From assembly GCF_030814315.1 (NCBI RefSeq), contig NZ_JAUSUV010000003.1:1-64000 (forward strand): a stretch of 64,000 nt of DNA, in the 5' to 3' direction. Origin of the DNA: Croceifilum oryzae (lineage in GTDB: Bacteria > Bacillota > Bacilli > Thermoactinomycetales > Thermoactinomycetaceae). Shown one piece after another: positions 10,840 through 19,554 of this stretch (position 1 is its first letter; each line of letters begins with the position of its first letter). The notes under the pieces are model-generated. The model saw only the letters and a program-made list of their open reading frames with translations. It had not been told where the DNA came from and made no database searches. A program made the position numbers and the translations under genes.

Positions 10840-12048
10840 CTATTTCTTTAGATGCAGTAAGACTTCCCGTAGGGTAGTGAGGAAATGTTGGATTTCGCTC
10901 TCTTGTAGGGTTAGGGGTGGGAGAAGTCTGATTACGGTTTTGGCGGCGATGTCGACTAGGATGCCGCGGGTAAGGAGTTCGCTTTGGATGTGAGAGACTT
11001 GTGTTGCAGTGAGATGAGTACGAATTCCGATCATCATGCCACGTCCTTGGATGGTGATGATGTATTCAGGGAGTTCCGCTTGTAGTGTTTGTAAACCAGT
11101 CCAAAGTTTCTGAGCGGCGAGTCGTCCTTTTTCTAATTGTCCTTCCTCGAGCAGTACATCTAGGACGGCATTTCCTAGGGCCGCGCTGAGAGGTGAGGGA
11201 GCAAAGGTGGTTCCATGATCACCGTATCCAAATACGTCAGCTACTTTGTGATTCGCGATGATTCCTCCAAGGGGTAACCCGCCACCAATCCCTTTGGCAA
11301 ATAAGATCAGATCAGGATGGAGTCCCGGTAAGTCTTCATGTTGATAGGCAAATAGTGAACCGGTACGGCCAATGCCGGTTTGAATCTCATCGAGGGCAAA
11401 TAACATTCCGTGTTCTTGGCATAGTTGTTGGGCACGGAGTAGAAATTCGTGTGGTAGGGCATGAACGCCGCCAGCTCCGAGGATCGGCTCGAATAAGACA
11501 GCAGCAGGCTTCTCTGTACGGCAAATCTCTTCTAGTTCTTCGATGGTTGTCGCTTCAAACACTGGGTAGTTTAACTCAGGGAAATCTTGATAAATATGAG
11601 GCTGACGTGTGAGACGGACAGCACCTAGTGTTCGACCATGAAAGCCATTGGTGTACACGATTATGCCCTGTCGCTCTGGAGCATGTGTTTTACTCCATTT
11701 ATGTATGAGTTTAATAGCGGCTTCTGTCGCTTCAGCCCCAGAGTTGCAGAAGTATACCTTTCCATCTTTGACGGTATGTTTGACAAGTCTTTGCGCTAGC
11801 TGAATAGCAGGAGGATTTAAAAACAGATTGCTAATATGTAAAAAACGTTTTCCTTGCTCGACCAAGGTTTCCATGAGGCGAGGATGAGAGTGACCGAGTG
11901 TGTTGACCCCAAGACCCGTGAAGAGGTCCAAGAATGTATTGCCTTCCGTATCCGTTAGATAGTTGCCATGGGCGTGTTCAATGGCGATTGGAAGCCGTTT
12001 TACTGTATGCATGATAAAGGTTTCATCTAGTTGTTGAATCAATTTCAT
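10840..12048 (-). CDS. Class-III aminotransferase (acetylornithine/acetyl-DAP type)
   Basis: A 402-residue fold-type-I PLP enzyme of the acetylornithine aminotransferase family. SGAEATEAAIK lies at 103-113, the cofactor Asp in ALDEIQTG at 220 and the PLP lysine in FAKGIGGGLPLGG at 252. Between dapH and the deacetylase it most likely converts N-acetyl-2-amino-6-oxopimelate to N-acetyl-LL-diaminopimelate, the step done in B. subtilis by the unrelated class-I enzyme PatA. A role in arginine synthesis is the alternative, but no arg genes are nearby. ATG 12048 is preceded by GAGGTG. Confidence 0.8.
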   Translation of the reverse strand: MKLIQQLDETFIMHTVKRLPIAIEHAHGNYLTDTEGNTFLDLFTGLGVNTLGHSHPRLMETLVEQGKRFLHISNLFLNPPAIQLAQRLVKHTVKDGKVYFCNSGAEATEAAIKLIHKWSKTHAPERQGIIVYTNGFHGRTLGAVRLTRQPHIYQDFPELNYPVFEATTIEELEEICRTEKPAAVLFEPILGAGGVHALPHEFLLRAQQLCQEHGMLFALDEIQTGIGRTGSLFAYQHEDLPGLHPDLILFAKGIGGGLPLGGIIANHKVADVFGYGDHGTTFAPSPLSAALGNAVLDVLLEEGQLEKGRLAAQKLWTGLQTLQAELPEYIITIQGRGMMIGIRTHLTATQVSHIQSELLTRGILVDIAAKTVIRLLPPLTLQESEIQHFLTTLREVLLHLKK

Positions 12049-12085
12049 GGAACGACACCTCACATGAGTTTAAAATATAAATACG

Positions 12086-12112
12086 AAAAGAAGCCCCGAA
12101 GGGCCCTCTTTG
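12086..12112 (-). terminator. UUCG-type terminator between dapH and the aminotransferase
   Basis: On the minus strand GGGCCC-TTCG-GGGCTTC forms a GC-rich stem capped by a UUCG loop and flanked by AAA/TTTT. It starts two bases past dapH and ends about 40 bases before the aminotransferase, so it may attenuate read-through rather than fully separate the genes. Confidence 0.65.
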
Positions 12113-12113
12113 C

Positions 12114-12824
12114 TTACAATTGGCGTAATTCTTGTTTGATTTCTGTTTTAGAGCGAGTTTTGTCATCGATTTCCTTGATGATTCGAGCAGGAGTACCCGC
12201 TACAACCACATTCGGCGGAACATCGTCCACGACAACCGCTCCAGCAGCTACAACGGAACCTTCTCCAATGCGTACCCCTTCTAAGACGACCGCATTTGCC
12301 CCGATTAACACGTTATCCTCTACGATTACAGGAGTGGCTGATGGTGGTTCGATAACCCCTGCGATCACAACGCCAGCTCCGATGTGACAATTTTTGCCCA
12401 CGGTGCCACGTCCGCCGATTACTGCGTTCATATCGACCATGGTTCCTTCACCGATCACAGAGCCGATGTTGATAACTGCCCCCATCATGATAACCGCGTT
12501 TGCCCCGATTTCAACTTGATCACGAATGATCGCTCCTGGTTCAATACGAGCATGAATGTGCTTGTTTTCAAGTAATGGAATAGCGGAGTTGCGACGATCA
12601 TTTTCCACTACGAAATCTTCGATTTGAGCTTGATGAGCTTGTAAGATTGGTTCGATATCTTTCCAATCACCGAAAATGGTACCAACATTGCCGTTAACAA
12701 ATGTTTTTACATTTCCTCCAAAGGATACATTTTCTAACTGTCCTTTTATATATACTTTGACAGGAGTTTTTTTCTCGCTGTTCTTGATAAAGTCAATGAT
12801 CTGATTTGCGTCCATTAGTTGCAT
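12114..12824 (-). CDS. dapH: Tetrahydrodipicolinate N-acetyltransferase DapH
   Basis: A 236-residue acetyltransferase equal in length to B. subtilis DapH (YkuQ) and nearly identical in the blocks [26 protein letters not shown] and [11 protein letters not shown] at the C terminus. It transfers acetate from acetyl-CoA to tetrahydrodipicolinate, the committed step of the acetyl branch toward diaminopimelate, for lysine and peptidoglycan. The hexapeptide repeats of a left-handed beta-helix run through about 90-215. ATG 12824 has AAAGGGGATGG upstream. First gene of the dap group. Confidence 0.95.
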   Translation of the reverse strand: MQLMDANQIIDFIKNSEKKTPVKVYIKGQLENVSFGGNVKTFVNGNVGTIFGDWKDIEPILQAHQAQIEDFVVENDRRNSAIPLLENKHIHARIEPGAIIRDQVEIGANAVIMMGAVINIGSVIGEGTMVDMNAVIGGRGTVGKNCHIGAGVVIAGVIEPPSATPVIVEDNVLIGANAVVLEGVRIGEGSVVAAGAVVVDDVPPNVVVAGTPARIIKEIDDKTRSKTEIKQELRQL

Positions 12825-12873
12825 GTGTTGTCCATCCCCTTTGTCATTCTAAAAAATACTGCTAACTTGTTAA

Positions 12874-12902
12874 AGTATAGCATACTCGATTTTAGTACTA
12901 AA
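12874..12902 (-). promoter_or_regulatory. Promoter of dapH
   Basis: On the minus strand TTTAGT and TATACT are 17 bases apart, and the -10 is extended (TGC before TATACT). It lies about 50 bases upstream of the dapH start. Confidence 0.55.
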
Positions 12903-12933
12903 GGTTGGAAACGTCATAGGTGATGTGGTTTTT

Positions 12934-14262
12934 TTAGATGATATCGTTATGGACGATATAGGATTCTTGTTTCGTTTGCTGGAGAGAGTACGTCTTCCGC
13001 ATACAATGGATAAATTCTTTATCATCGACACCCTCATAGCAACTAGCAAGTTGCATCCACAACTTGGCCTCTCTTTCTTTATACTCATGCTTTTCTGCTA
13101 GAGCGACTGCTTGCTGCAAATGTTCGATGGCTTCTGCTGTTTGATCTCTCTTACGGCAAATTTCACCCATGACGGATAAGTTCGAGATCAGGCGCGCTGC
13201 ATCTTGATATTTCTTAGAAATTGTAATCGCTTCGAGGAAATATTCGTAGGACTTGTCTAGCTCTCCATTTACCATAGATAGAAGACCAAACTGTGTATAA
13301 ACACTCGCTAATCGTGCTCCATCTGGGAAAGATCCGCGTAGCTTTTGCGCAGTCTCTAATGCTTGTTCAGCTAAATGATATTTCTTTTGCTCTAGGTAGA
13401 TTGAGCCGAGCAACGTCCAGAGTTCGAATAGAGAGATTAGCTTGCTATTCCTTCTAGCAAGGGTAATTCCTTGCAGGGTGAACTGGATCGCTTCATCGAG
13501 GAAACCAGAGCGTTTCGAGAAATCAGCTCGAAGCCAATAGAACATAAGTTTTGTTTCAATTCGATCCACGTGCTCTACTTCGTCCCAAATCTCTTGGATG
13601 AGTTGCATGCCTTCTGTGATACGACCTAATCGTTGTAGGCAAACTCCTTTATTTCTGAGCAGGAGATGCCGGATATGACGGCGTTCTCCATTTTGCACCC
13701 AGACGTTTAAGCCTTGGTTTGCATATGTAAGGGCTTGAGTATGATTATTTTGGAGGTACGCAATCACACCTAACATGAGGTAGCCAGCCGATTCAATGTT
13801 ATTTTCTGGATTTTCCCCTTGCTGGACACAGCGAATCGCATTATGGAAAGCTCGCTCTGCTTGACGATATTTCTTTTTCGAAAAATAACATCTACCTTTG
13901 TAGTAGTACACTTGAGGAATTAACGGATGATGCTCATCAACAGGCATTTTATCAAGCGTTTGTAGTGCCTCGTCAAACTTTCCTACCTCACGAAGAGTAC
14001 TAACAATTTGTAGCTGTACAAATAACTCTTGTAGTTCTTGTTGTTCCTTTTCCAGGATTTCAGGTAGCTTTTGTGCAGGAATATTCAATTTGTCTAACAA
14101 ATAGGTCACTTTTTCTGGACTTACATGAGCTACACCACGCTCAATATTACTAACAGTAGCAGGAGAGATATTTTCATCTGCCAAGTCTTCCAGTCTTAAT
14201 CCACGTTCTTTTCGCACTCTGCGGATGACTTCGCCCATTTCATGAAGCGATATTATGGACAT
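12934..14262 (-). CDS. HTH-TPR transcriptional regulator (RRNPP-like), regulator C
   Basis: A 442-residue protein with an Xre-type helix-turn-helix at about 10-65 and a long run of tetratricopeptide repeats from about 80 to 430. This layout and length recall NprR-type regulators, in which a short peptide binds the TPR domain. ATG 14262 follows GAGGTG. It is one of three paralogues in this window, but unlike the other two it has no conserved cassette beside it; it is divergent from a YihY-type gene. The peptide-binding role is family knowledge, not shown here. Confidence 0.8.
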   Translation of the reverse strand: MSIISLHEMGEVIRRVRKERGLRLEDLADENISPATVSNIERGVAHVSPEKVTYLLDKLNIPAQKLPEILEKEQQELQELFVQLQIVSTLREVGKFDEALQTLDKMPVDEHHPLIPQVYYYKGRCYFSKKKYRQAERAFHNAIRCVQQGENPENNIESAGYLMLGVIAYLQNNHTQALTYANQGLNVWVQNGERRHIRHLLLRNKGVCLQRLGRITEGMQLIQEIWDEVEHVDRIETKLMFYWLRADFSKRSGFLDEAIQFTLQGITLARRNSKLISLFELWTLLGSIYLEQKKYHLAEQALETAQKLRGSFPDGARLASVYTQFGLLSMVNGELDKSYEYFLEAITISKKYQDAARLISNLSVMGEICRKRDQTAEAIEHLQQAVALAEKHEYKEREAKLWMQLASCYEGVDDKEFIHCMRKTYSLQQTKQESYIVHNDII

Positions 14263-14354
14263 ATTGGTTCACCTCGGTTTTTTTATATAGATTGTAGATC
14301 TGAAAAAAAGGCTATAAATAGAATAAACGCTAAATCGGAAAGGAGAAAGGGTTA

Positions 14355-15209
14355 TTGAACATATGGAAAATATGCAAAGAGGTAATCGTTACAATTACAC
14401 ATCGCTATTTTGAGGATCGGGTGGGTGACTTAGCGGCTCAATTGGCATATTATCTGTTACTTTCATTATTTCCATTTTTAATGTTAGCTTTCACGATCAT
14501 TGGATACCTTCCGATTTCAGGTGCAGAGCTTCTTGAAACGATTCATCCCTATGCTCCACCCTCTACCTATGAACTAATACGTAACAATTTGTATGTTATT
14601 ATGGATCAAAAGAGTGGTAAAGTACTTTCGATCAGCTTGGTGGCGACTATCTATATCGCCTCTCTAGCATTCCATTCTATTATACGTATATTAAATAATG
14701 CGTATCAAGTAAAGCAAGAACGTAGTTTTTGGAAACAGTTATGGGTTGGTTTTTTCTTGATGGCAGGTATTTTAATCGGATTGAGCGTTTCTCTAGTGGT
14801 TTCTGTCTTTGGTGAAGTGTTAGCACATACATTATTTCCTTGGCTAGGAGCAACATCCGGCTTCATTGATATATGGCTGTTATTACGCTGGTCAGCAGGA
14901 AGCATGATTCTATTTATCGTGTTTTACTCCCTATATATATTTGCACCCCACACCCACGTTGGATATCGACAGGCCTTACCCGGAGCACTACTTTCGACAT
15001 TTGGTTGGCAAATCAGCTCCTATTTTTTTGCCATCTATGTAGGGCGATTTGGCAACTACTCGCTAGTCTACGGGAATCTAGGTGCTTGGATGGTCCTATT
15101 GGGTTGGTTCTATTTAAGTGCACTTATTTTAATCATAGGTGGAATGTTTAACGCAACCCTTTGTCAGATTACTGCAAGAGGGAACAATAGTAAACAGGGA
15201 AGTGGGTGA
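14355..15209 (+). CDS. YihY/BrkB family membrane protein
   Basis: A 284-residue integral membrane protein with about six hydrophobic segments. The N-terminal block with DRVGDLAAQLAYYLLLSLFPF and the later GA.LST..W segment are hallmarks of the YihY/virulence-factor BrkB family, whose biochemical role is still unclear. The start is TTG 14355, nine bases after AGGAG. It is followed by a permease gene four bases after its stop, so the two are probably co-transcribed. Confidence 0.85.
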   Translation: MNIWKICKEVIVTITHRYFEDRVGDLAAQLAYYLLLSLFPFLMLAFTIIGYLPISGAELLETIHPYAPPSTYELIRNNLYVIMDQKSGKVLSISLVATIYIASLAFHSIIRILNNAYQVKQERSFWKQLWVGFFLMAGILIGLSVSLVVSVFGEVLAHTLFPWLGATSGFIDIWLLLRWSAGSMILFIVFYSLYIFAPHTHVGYRQALPGALLSTFGWQISSYFFAIYVGRFGNYSLVYGNLGAWMVLLGWFYLSALILIIGGMFNATLCQITARGNNSKQGSG

Positions 15210-15213
15210 ATCG

Positions 15214-16302
15214 ATGCCCCAATCAAAGTGGTTTTTGTTTGGTTATGGGATCGTAATATTATTTTTAATTATACTGTTAGGAAGCCAAATTAGCTTTATC
15301 TTTCACCCGATTGTGATCTTTTTCCAAACCTTATTTTTTCCATTTCTCATATCAGGGGTCTTATATTATTTGTTTCGCCCGGTAGTCGATATCCTGATGA
15401 AACTTCGTTTTCCAAGATCACTTGCTATTTTAACCATCTATTTAGTGGTGATAGGGTTAATGGTTCTATTTGGATTTTTGATTGGACCGCCACTAAGCGA
15501 TCAAGTAGAGAAATTAATCAAAAATCTTCCTGCGATGATGGATATCGCACAAGTGCAGTTTGTCAAAATGTCACATCATCCTTGGATCGAGCCTTATGTC
15601 GATTGGAATGAGATTTCTCAAACGGTAGTAGGCTATCTGAAAACGAGCTACGCTGTAATCGGTAATAATATTGCTAATTTCATTAGTGTGGTTACCAACA
15701 TCATCACGGTTTTGGTTACCGTTCCGTTTATCCTATATTACATGCTACGAGAAGGGCATAAAACGCCCGACTATTTTTTGCAACTGTTCCCTGAGTGGGA
15801 GAGAAAGCAAGGGATGGCGATCTTACGCGACTTGGATCAAGCGCTAAGCTCGTATATCAAAGGCCAAGTGATTGTGAGTATGTCGATTGGAGTATTACTG
15901 TACATTGGGTATCTCATCATCGGAATCGATTACTCGCTCCTCTTAGCGATTATCGCGATGTTTACCAATGTGATTCCGTTTATCGGACCTCTATTAGGGA
16001 TGATTCCAGCATTGATTGTGGCATTGATTACTTCGCCCGATATGGTGTATCAAGTGGTCATCGTCGCCGTCATCGCACAACAACTCGAAGGAAACCTGAT
16101 TTCGCCTTATGTGATGGGGAAGAGTTTAAAGATCCATCCGTTGACGATTATCTTGGTATTGCTGGTGGCGGGTAGCTTAGGTGGATTTTTTGGGCTGTTG
16201 CTCGCGGTGCCTACTTATGCAGTGTCTAAGGTGATCGTGGTGCACGCGTATCGCTTGTATGCGTTAAGGCGGCAGGATAGGTCGCTTGGGGTACATAAGT
16301 AA
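15214..16302 (+). CDS. AI-2E family transporter
   Basis: A 362-residue polytopic permease of the AI-2E/UPF0118 family. Eight hydrophobic segments with a polar central region (about 130-200) and the C-terminal QQLEGN..SP.VMGKSLKIHPL block are typical. Members have been linked to autoinducer export or to sodium/proton exchange, so the substrate here is open. ATG 15214 lies just past the stop of the YihY-type gene and after GTGGGTG. A strong terminator follows. Confidence 0.85.
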   Translation: MPQSKWFLFGYGIVILFLIILLGSQISFIFHPIVIFFQTLFFPFLISGVLYYLFRPVVDILMKLRFPRSLAILTIYLVVIGLMVLFGFLIGPPLSDQVEKLIKNLPAMMDIAQVQFVKMSHHPWIEPYVDWNEISQTVVGYLKTSYAVIGNNIANFISVVTNIITVLVTVPFILYYMLREGHKTPDYFLQLFPEWERKQGMAILRDLDQALSSYIKGQVIVSMSIGVLLYIGYLIIGIDYSLLLAIIAMFTNVIPFIGPLLGMIPALIVALITSPDMVYQVVIVAVIAQQLEGNLISPYVMGKSLKIHPLTIILVLLVAGSLGGFFGLLLAVPTYAVSKVIVVHAYRLYALRRQDRSLGVHK

Positions 16303-16323
16303 ATGGGTTTGTCTACAGTCTGA

Positions 16324-16357
16324 AAAGACCGCTAAAAAATCTAGCGGTCTTTATTTT
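16324..16357. terminator. Bidirectional terminator
   Basis: AAAGACCGCTA (16324-16334) pairs perfectly with TAGCGGTCTTT (16342-16352), A-rich before and T-rich after. It separates the permease gene from the convergent cassette A genes. Confidence 0.85.
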
Positions 16358-16773
16358 CAAGCAAGTAGATATTCGCACAATTCTGTATGGATGGACTGAT
16401 TTTTCATCCCCATTAGCAAGTATCTGGGGCTTATGCTGCCAGGAAGAATTTTTTCTACATATTTAGAGAACTCCTCCATACTTGGTGCTTGATCTAGGTA
16501 CAGCTCTTTAGGATCGACTCCGAACTGAAATAAGATCGAATCGGGATCGTTCTTTGAATCCTCATGAAATTGCTCAAAATGCTTATCTGTACTTTCTTTT
16601 AAGCGATACGAAAAAGCCGACATGACGTTTTGTATAGCCTTCACCTGTGTTTCATTGATATCGTAGTCAATGATGGACATAAAAAACATATGTTCATCTG
16701 ACTTTACCATGTGTTGCATTAACTTGATGTGATACCTGAGCCTACTTAACTCATCAGCTATCGCTTTATCCAT
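16357..16773 (-). CDS. DUF1878-like protein of cassette A
   Basis: A 138-residue soluble, helical protein. Its first half, with RLRYHIKLMQHMV, F..SIIDYDINE and then VMSAFSYRL, resembles the DUF1878/YhaI family as I remember it; the second half is divergent. Function unknown. A TTG lies in frame directly after the preceding TAG, but ATG 16773 is preferred because AGGAG stands eight bases upstream. It is the last gene of cassette A; cassette B has a counterpart in the same place. Confidence 0.65.
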   Translation of the reverse strand: MDKAIADELSRLRYHIKLMQHMVKSDEHMFFMSIIDYDINETQVKAIQNVMSAFSYRLKESTDKHFEQFHEDSKNDPDSILFQFGVDPKELYLDQAPSMEEFSKYVEKILPGSISPRYLLMGMKNQSIHTELCEYLLA

Positions 16774-16791
16774 GTTACCATCTCCTACCAA

Positions 16792-17310
16792 CTAAGCAAT
16801 GAGGAACATAATTGCCCATGCGATATTCCGTGCTATCCATTGAGGAAAGCCAAGTTGTGAAATCATAAAGTCAACTAGTCTTGCTTCAATCTGTGTAGTA
16901 AAGCGATCTAGTGCATCACCAATCTCAAACGAATGTTTTCTTAGGTATTCACCAGCTTCTTTATTGAGAAGTTTCAAAAGGCTTCCCATGTAGTCTCCGC
17001 CATACTTCAAAGCGTAAACCATTGCTGTTTTCTTCCATCCATTTGGCTCAAACTTTTGATGTTCATAAATCGTATTACTTGTAGATTGTGTAACTTCCCC
17101 ACTACCAGAACTTACACTTTTCCTTGCAATATCCTCCTTCTTCTCCATCACAGCAAGAGGAGCATTCGTTTCGGATGCAAAAGCCTTCAAACTTGTCCCT
17201 AGACCCGTCAACAAAACCGAAGTAGCAAGTAGCTCTCCTACATCCCTCGTATTTACATGATGAAGCAACCAATGAAAATACCGTAAGGATAGATCCCATA
17301 CATCAAGCAA
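16792..17310 (-). CDS. Cassette A ORF 2, hydrophobic protein behind an in-frame TAG
   Basis: A 172-residue frame that opens with TTG directly after the TAG of the 15-codon mini-ORF and in the same frame. The first 25 residues (LSLRYFHWLLH near 7-17, then VNTRDV) are nearly identical in cassette B. A hydrophobic stretch lies at about 26-46 and another at the extreme C terminus (IARNIAWAIMFLIA); the middle is polar and helical. It has no ribosome site of its own, so it is made by re-initiation at TAG-TTG or by reading through TAG. No family recognised. Confidence 0.6.
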   Translation of the reverse strand: MLDVWDLSLRYFHWLLHHVNTRDVGELLATSVLLTGLGTSLKAFASETNAPLAVMEKKEDIARKSVSSGSGEVTQSTSNTIYEHQKFEPNGWKKTAMVYALKYGGDYMGSLLKLLNKEAGEYLRKHSFEIGDALDRFTTQIEARLVDFMISQLGFPQWIARNIAWAIMFLIA

Positions 17311-17358
17311 CTAGATTCTTACTTCTAACGGCGGATCGCCTACAAACAGTTTGTACAT
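17311..17358 (-). CDS. Conserved 15-codon mini-ORF of cassette A
   Basis: Reads MYKLFVGDPPLEVRI then TAG. AGGAGG stands 12 bases upstream of the ATG. The cassette B copy reads MYRLFVGDPPLEAGI and ends with the same TAG. Two of the five base differences are synonymous, and the reading frame upstream of the ATG is not kept between copies, so coding seems to start here. The next ORF continues in the same frame immediately after TAG. It could be a leader peptide coupling translation, or the N terminus of a read-through protein. Confidence 0.6.
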   Translation of the reverse strand: MYKLFVGDPPLEVRI

Positions 17359-17471
17359 AAGGTCAAGCTTCCTCCTAGTCCAGTTAAATAAAATGATGGA
17401 GAGGGTAAAGTCTGAGAACAGGTGATAAGTAAATAAATGTCGAAATTTAGATAAGCGAGGGAGGCACAAGT

Positions 17472-17762
17472 CTAATGGGAAAAAATATCGTACCCACGTC
17501 CATAAAAAATGGTGTTGTTGTCCATTTCGAATTGTTTCCATGTGATGTTTGGTAGATAAATCTTCACTTTCGTGTCAGTTGTGATAACAAGTGTCTGCTC
17601 TGTTTTTCTACGAATAGCAACATAGACTGCTTCCGTAGTTTCGTCGGGTAGTTGGGTCGTCCGACGTTCCTCCAGATCAAACACTTGCTTTAAAGCTAAT
17701 TGATAGCATTTTAAAGCATCTAGCGACTTGGCTTTGATATGAAACCGCCCTCTCTTTATCAA
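17472..17762 (-). CDS. Cassette A ORF 1, possibly untranslated paralogue
   Basis: A 96-residue frame almost identical to ORF 1 of cassette B through about 80 residues (HIKAKSL..ALK, LPDETTEAVYVAIRRKTEQ as key blocks). Relative to B, 12 bases containing the ATG are missing just after the AGAGAGGG ribosome site; the only in-frame start left is a TTG upstream of that site. The gene may therefore be silent or poorly translated. The protein is small, basic and beta-rich; no family recognised. It faces the HTH-TPR gene across a 210-base gap. Confidence 0.5.
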   Translation of the reverse strand: MIKRGRFHIKAKSLDALKCYQLALKQVFDLEERRTTQLPDETTEAVYVAIRRKTEQTLVITTDTKVKIYLPNITWKQFEMDNNTIFYGRGYDIFSH

Positions 17763-17972
17763 ATTTTAAAAATTATTTACTAACATGGTTCCTAGTTACA
17801 CTCTACTATGTCTGAATAAAAGTACAAAATTTTTAAATCGTATAAAAATTATTTAATCTAAGTAGGTAGTTCACAATAGTGTGTGTACAATCTACTTGTA
17901 ATTTTGTTTTCTATTGGAACGATGGCTTCAGTCCAATGGAAAACAAAATTCCTATTAAAATGGGGTGAAAAA

Positions 17973-19334
17973 ATGGCACTTATTTTAGTGAGTGGTCGGT
18001 TAGCACAAGCAATTAAAGAGGCAAGGAACGCTAGAAAAATGCACCAAGACGATGTTGCAATCGAAACAGGGATATCGTCTGCTCATTTGTATAATATCGA
18101 GAGAGGATACCTCCGTGCAGATCAGGACAAGCTTCAAAGGGTTTGCAACTTGTTCGAGTTAGACTTAGAAAAACTATTGGAAGATGAGGATCTTCCAGTT
18201 GAAGGGAATCTATCTGAGGTCATGCAACTCATCGAATGGGAACTTACGGAGAATCCTTCGAAAGCAGTGGAACATCTTCGTCAATTTGAAACACAACAAA
18301 TTCAAGTAGCAGGAAAAACACCTTTGTTAGAGATGAATTGTGCCTATCTGCGGGGCAAACATGCAAAGATGAGAGAACGTCATGACTTAGCAATTCAATA
18401 CTTCAATTTAACCATTAAGATTGCTAAGGAATCAGGGGAATCATTGAATCATAACCTTATTTGTGGAAGTTATTATGGTATATCTCAAGTGTTACACCAG
18501 CAAAACAAGTTACTACAAGCACTCCAAGTAGCTAGACAAGGTGTTAAATCTTTTATTTCCAGCGGTGAAAGACCTTATCTCTATCTACCACTTTGCGTCA
18601 ACCAAGCTTCCATACTCGAAAAGCTAGACCGCGATCACGAAGCTCTACAATTAATTGAGTCATTGTGGAATGATAGAACATATATGGATTTTTCTGATTC
18701 GCGGTTAAACCTATATCAAATCCGGGTGGAGGTTTTGATTAAACGAGGTAGTTTTCAGGAAGCTATTTTTTTTGCTAGAGAAGGGTTTGATCGGGCGAGA
18801 TTAGACCGAAATATCCATCGTCAATTTGAATTCCTATCTTCACTAGGTGTTGCATTTGCTTCTCTTGGGAATCTATCTCTAGCAAAGCTTTATTTTGAAA
18901 AAGCAAATCAGTTGGAATCAAAAATCAATCGGAAACAACTCGTGTCAATCACATATACTCAATTAGGGAGAATCTGTATGCAACAACATCAATATGATGA
19001 AGCTATTTGTCATCTGAAACATGCCATTGAATTAGCTAAAGATGATGAATTCCATTTAGCTAAGGCACTTTCAGTAATGGGTGAGTGCTATTATCGTCAA
19101 GGACTTGAAAAAGATGCTCATTCTTATTTAAATGAAGCATGGGAAATTTACAAAAGGCTGAAACTTGACCATATGGCAAATAGTGTACTACTATTGATGT
19201 CAGATATATCAGTTCGTTCTCAACCTTCTGGATACGATCACTGTGTTCAGTTATACCTCAAGAATCAAATACAAAAAAAGTTACTGGGAGTGAGTGATAT
19301 GTTTTCATTTACCAATGAGCCACCAGAGGTCTAG
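17973..19334 (+). CDS. HTH-TPR transcriptional regulator of cassette A
   Basis: A 453-residue regulator with an N-terminal Xre-type helix-turn-helix (about 10-65, containing the SSAHLYNIERG recognition region) and tetratricopeptide repeats from about 90 to 440. The frame opens earlier at 17883, but ATG 17973 has GGGGTG six bases before it and fits the paralogues. Divergent from the small cassette A genes, which it probably controls. It resembles peptide-responsive RRNPP regulators in layout; the ligand is unknown. A terminator follows. Confidence 0.8.
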   Translation: MALILVSGRLAQAIKEARNARKMHQDDVAIETGISSAHLYNIERGYLRADQDKLQRVCNLFELDLEKLLEDEDLPVEGNLSEVMQLIEWELTENPSKAVEHLRQFETQQIQVAGKTPLLEMNCAYLRGKHAKMRERHDLAIQYFNLTIKIAKESGESLNHNLICGSYYGISQVLHQQNKLLQALQVARQGVKSFISSGERPYLYLPLCVNQASILEKLDRDHEALQLIESLWNDRTYMDFSDSRLNLYQIRVEVLIKRGSFQEAIFFAREGFDRARLDRNIHRQFEFLSSLGVAFASLGNLSLAKLYFEKANQLESKINRKQLVSITYTQLGRICMQQHQYDEAICHLKHAIELAKDDEFHLAKALSVMGECYYRQGLEKDAHSYLNEAWEIYKRLKLDHMANSVLLLMSDISVRSQPSGYDHCVQLYLKNQIQKKLLGVSDMFSFTNEPPEV

Positions 19335-19379
19335 GAGTGTACATCCAAGATTACACAATGTTTAAACCTTAATTGTATA

Positions 19380-19429
19380 CACTTAAAATAGAGTCAATTT
19401 TTTAAAAAGGTTCTATTTTAAGTGTTTTT
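19380..19429 (+). terminator. Terminator of the cassette A regulator
   Basis: CACTTAAAATAGA (19380-19392) pairs with TCTATTTTAAGTG (19412-19424) and is followed by TTTTTA. Confidence 0.75.
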
Positions 19430-19554
19430 AGTATGCCGTTTTGACCGATTCCAGAACGGCTTCAATAATAGTCTAAGTATAATGTTAAAAACATTCGAAC
19501 TAGAAATTTGGCTAAAGCACTACGGATATTAAGGAGATAGGGAGTGAGATATTC

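Noticed and set aside
16774-16791. TTG directly after TAG as the start of the cassette A DUF1878-like gene
   Set aside because: It repeats the TAG-TTG pattern, but an AGGAG site at the right distance points to ATG 16773 instead.
17311-17541. A 76-codon frame upstream of and including the mini-ORF in cassette A
   Set aside because: The frame upstream of the mini-ORF ATG is not kept in cassette B, where a one-base difference and an in-frame stop interrupt it, and it overlaps ORF 1. Only the last 15 codons are conserved.
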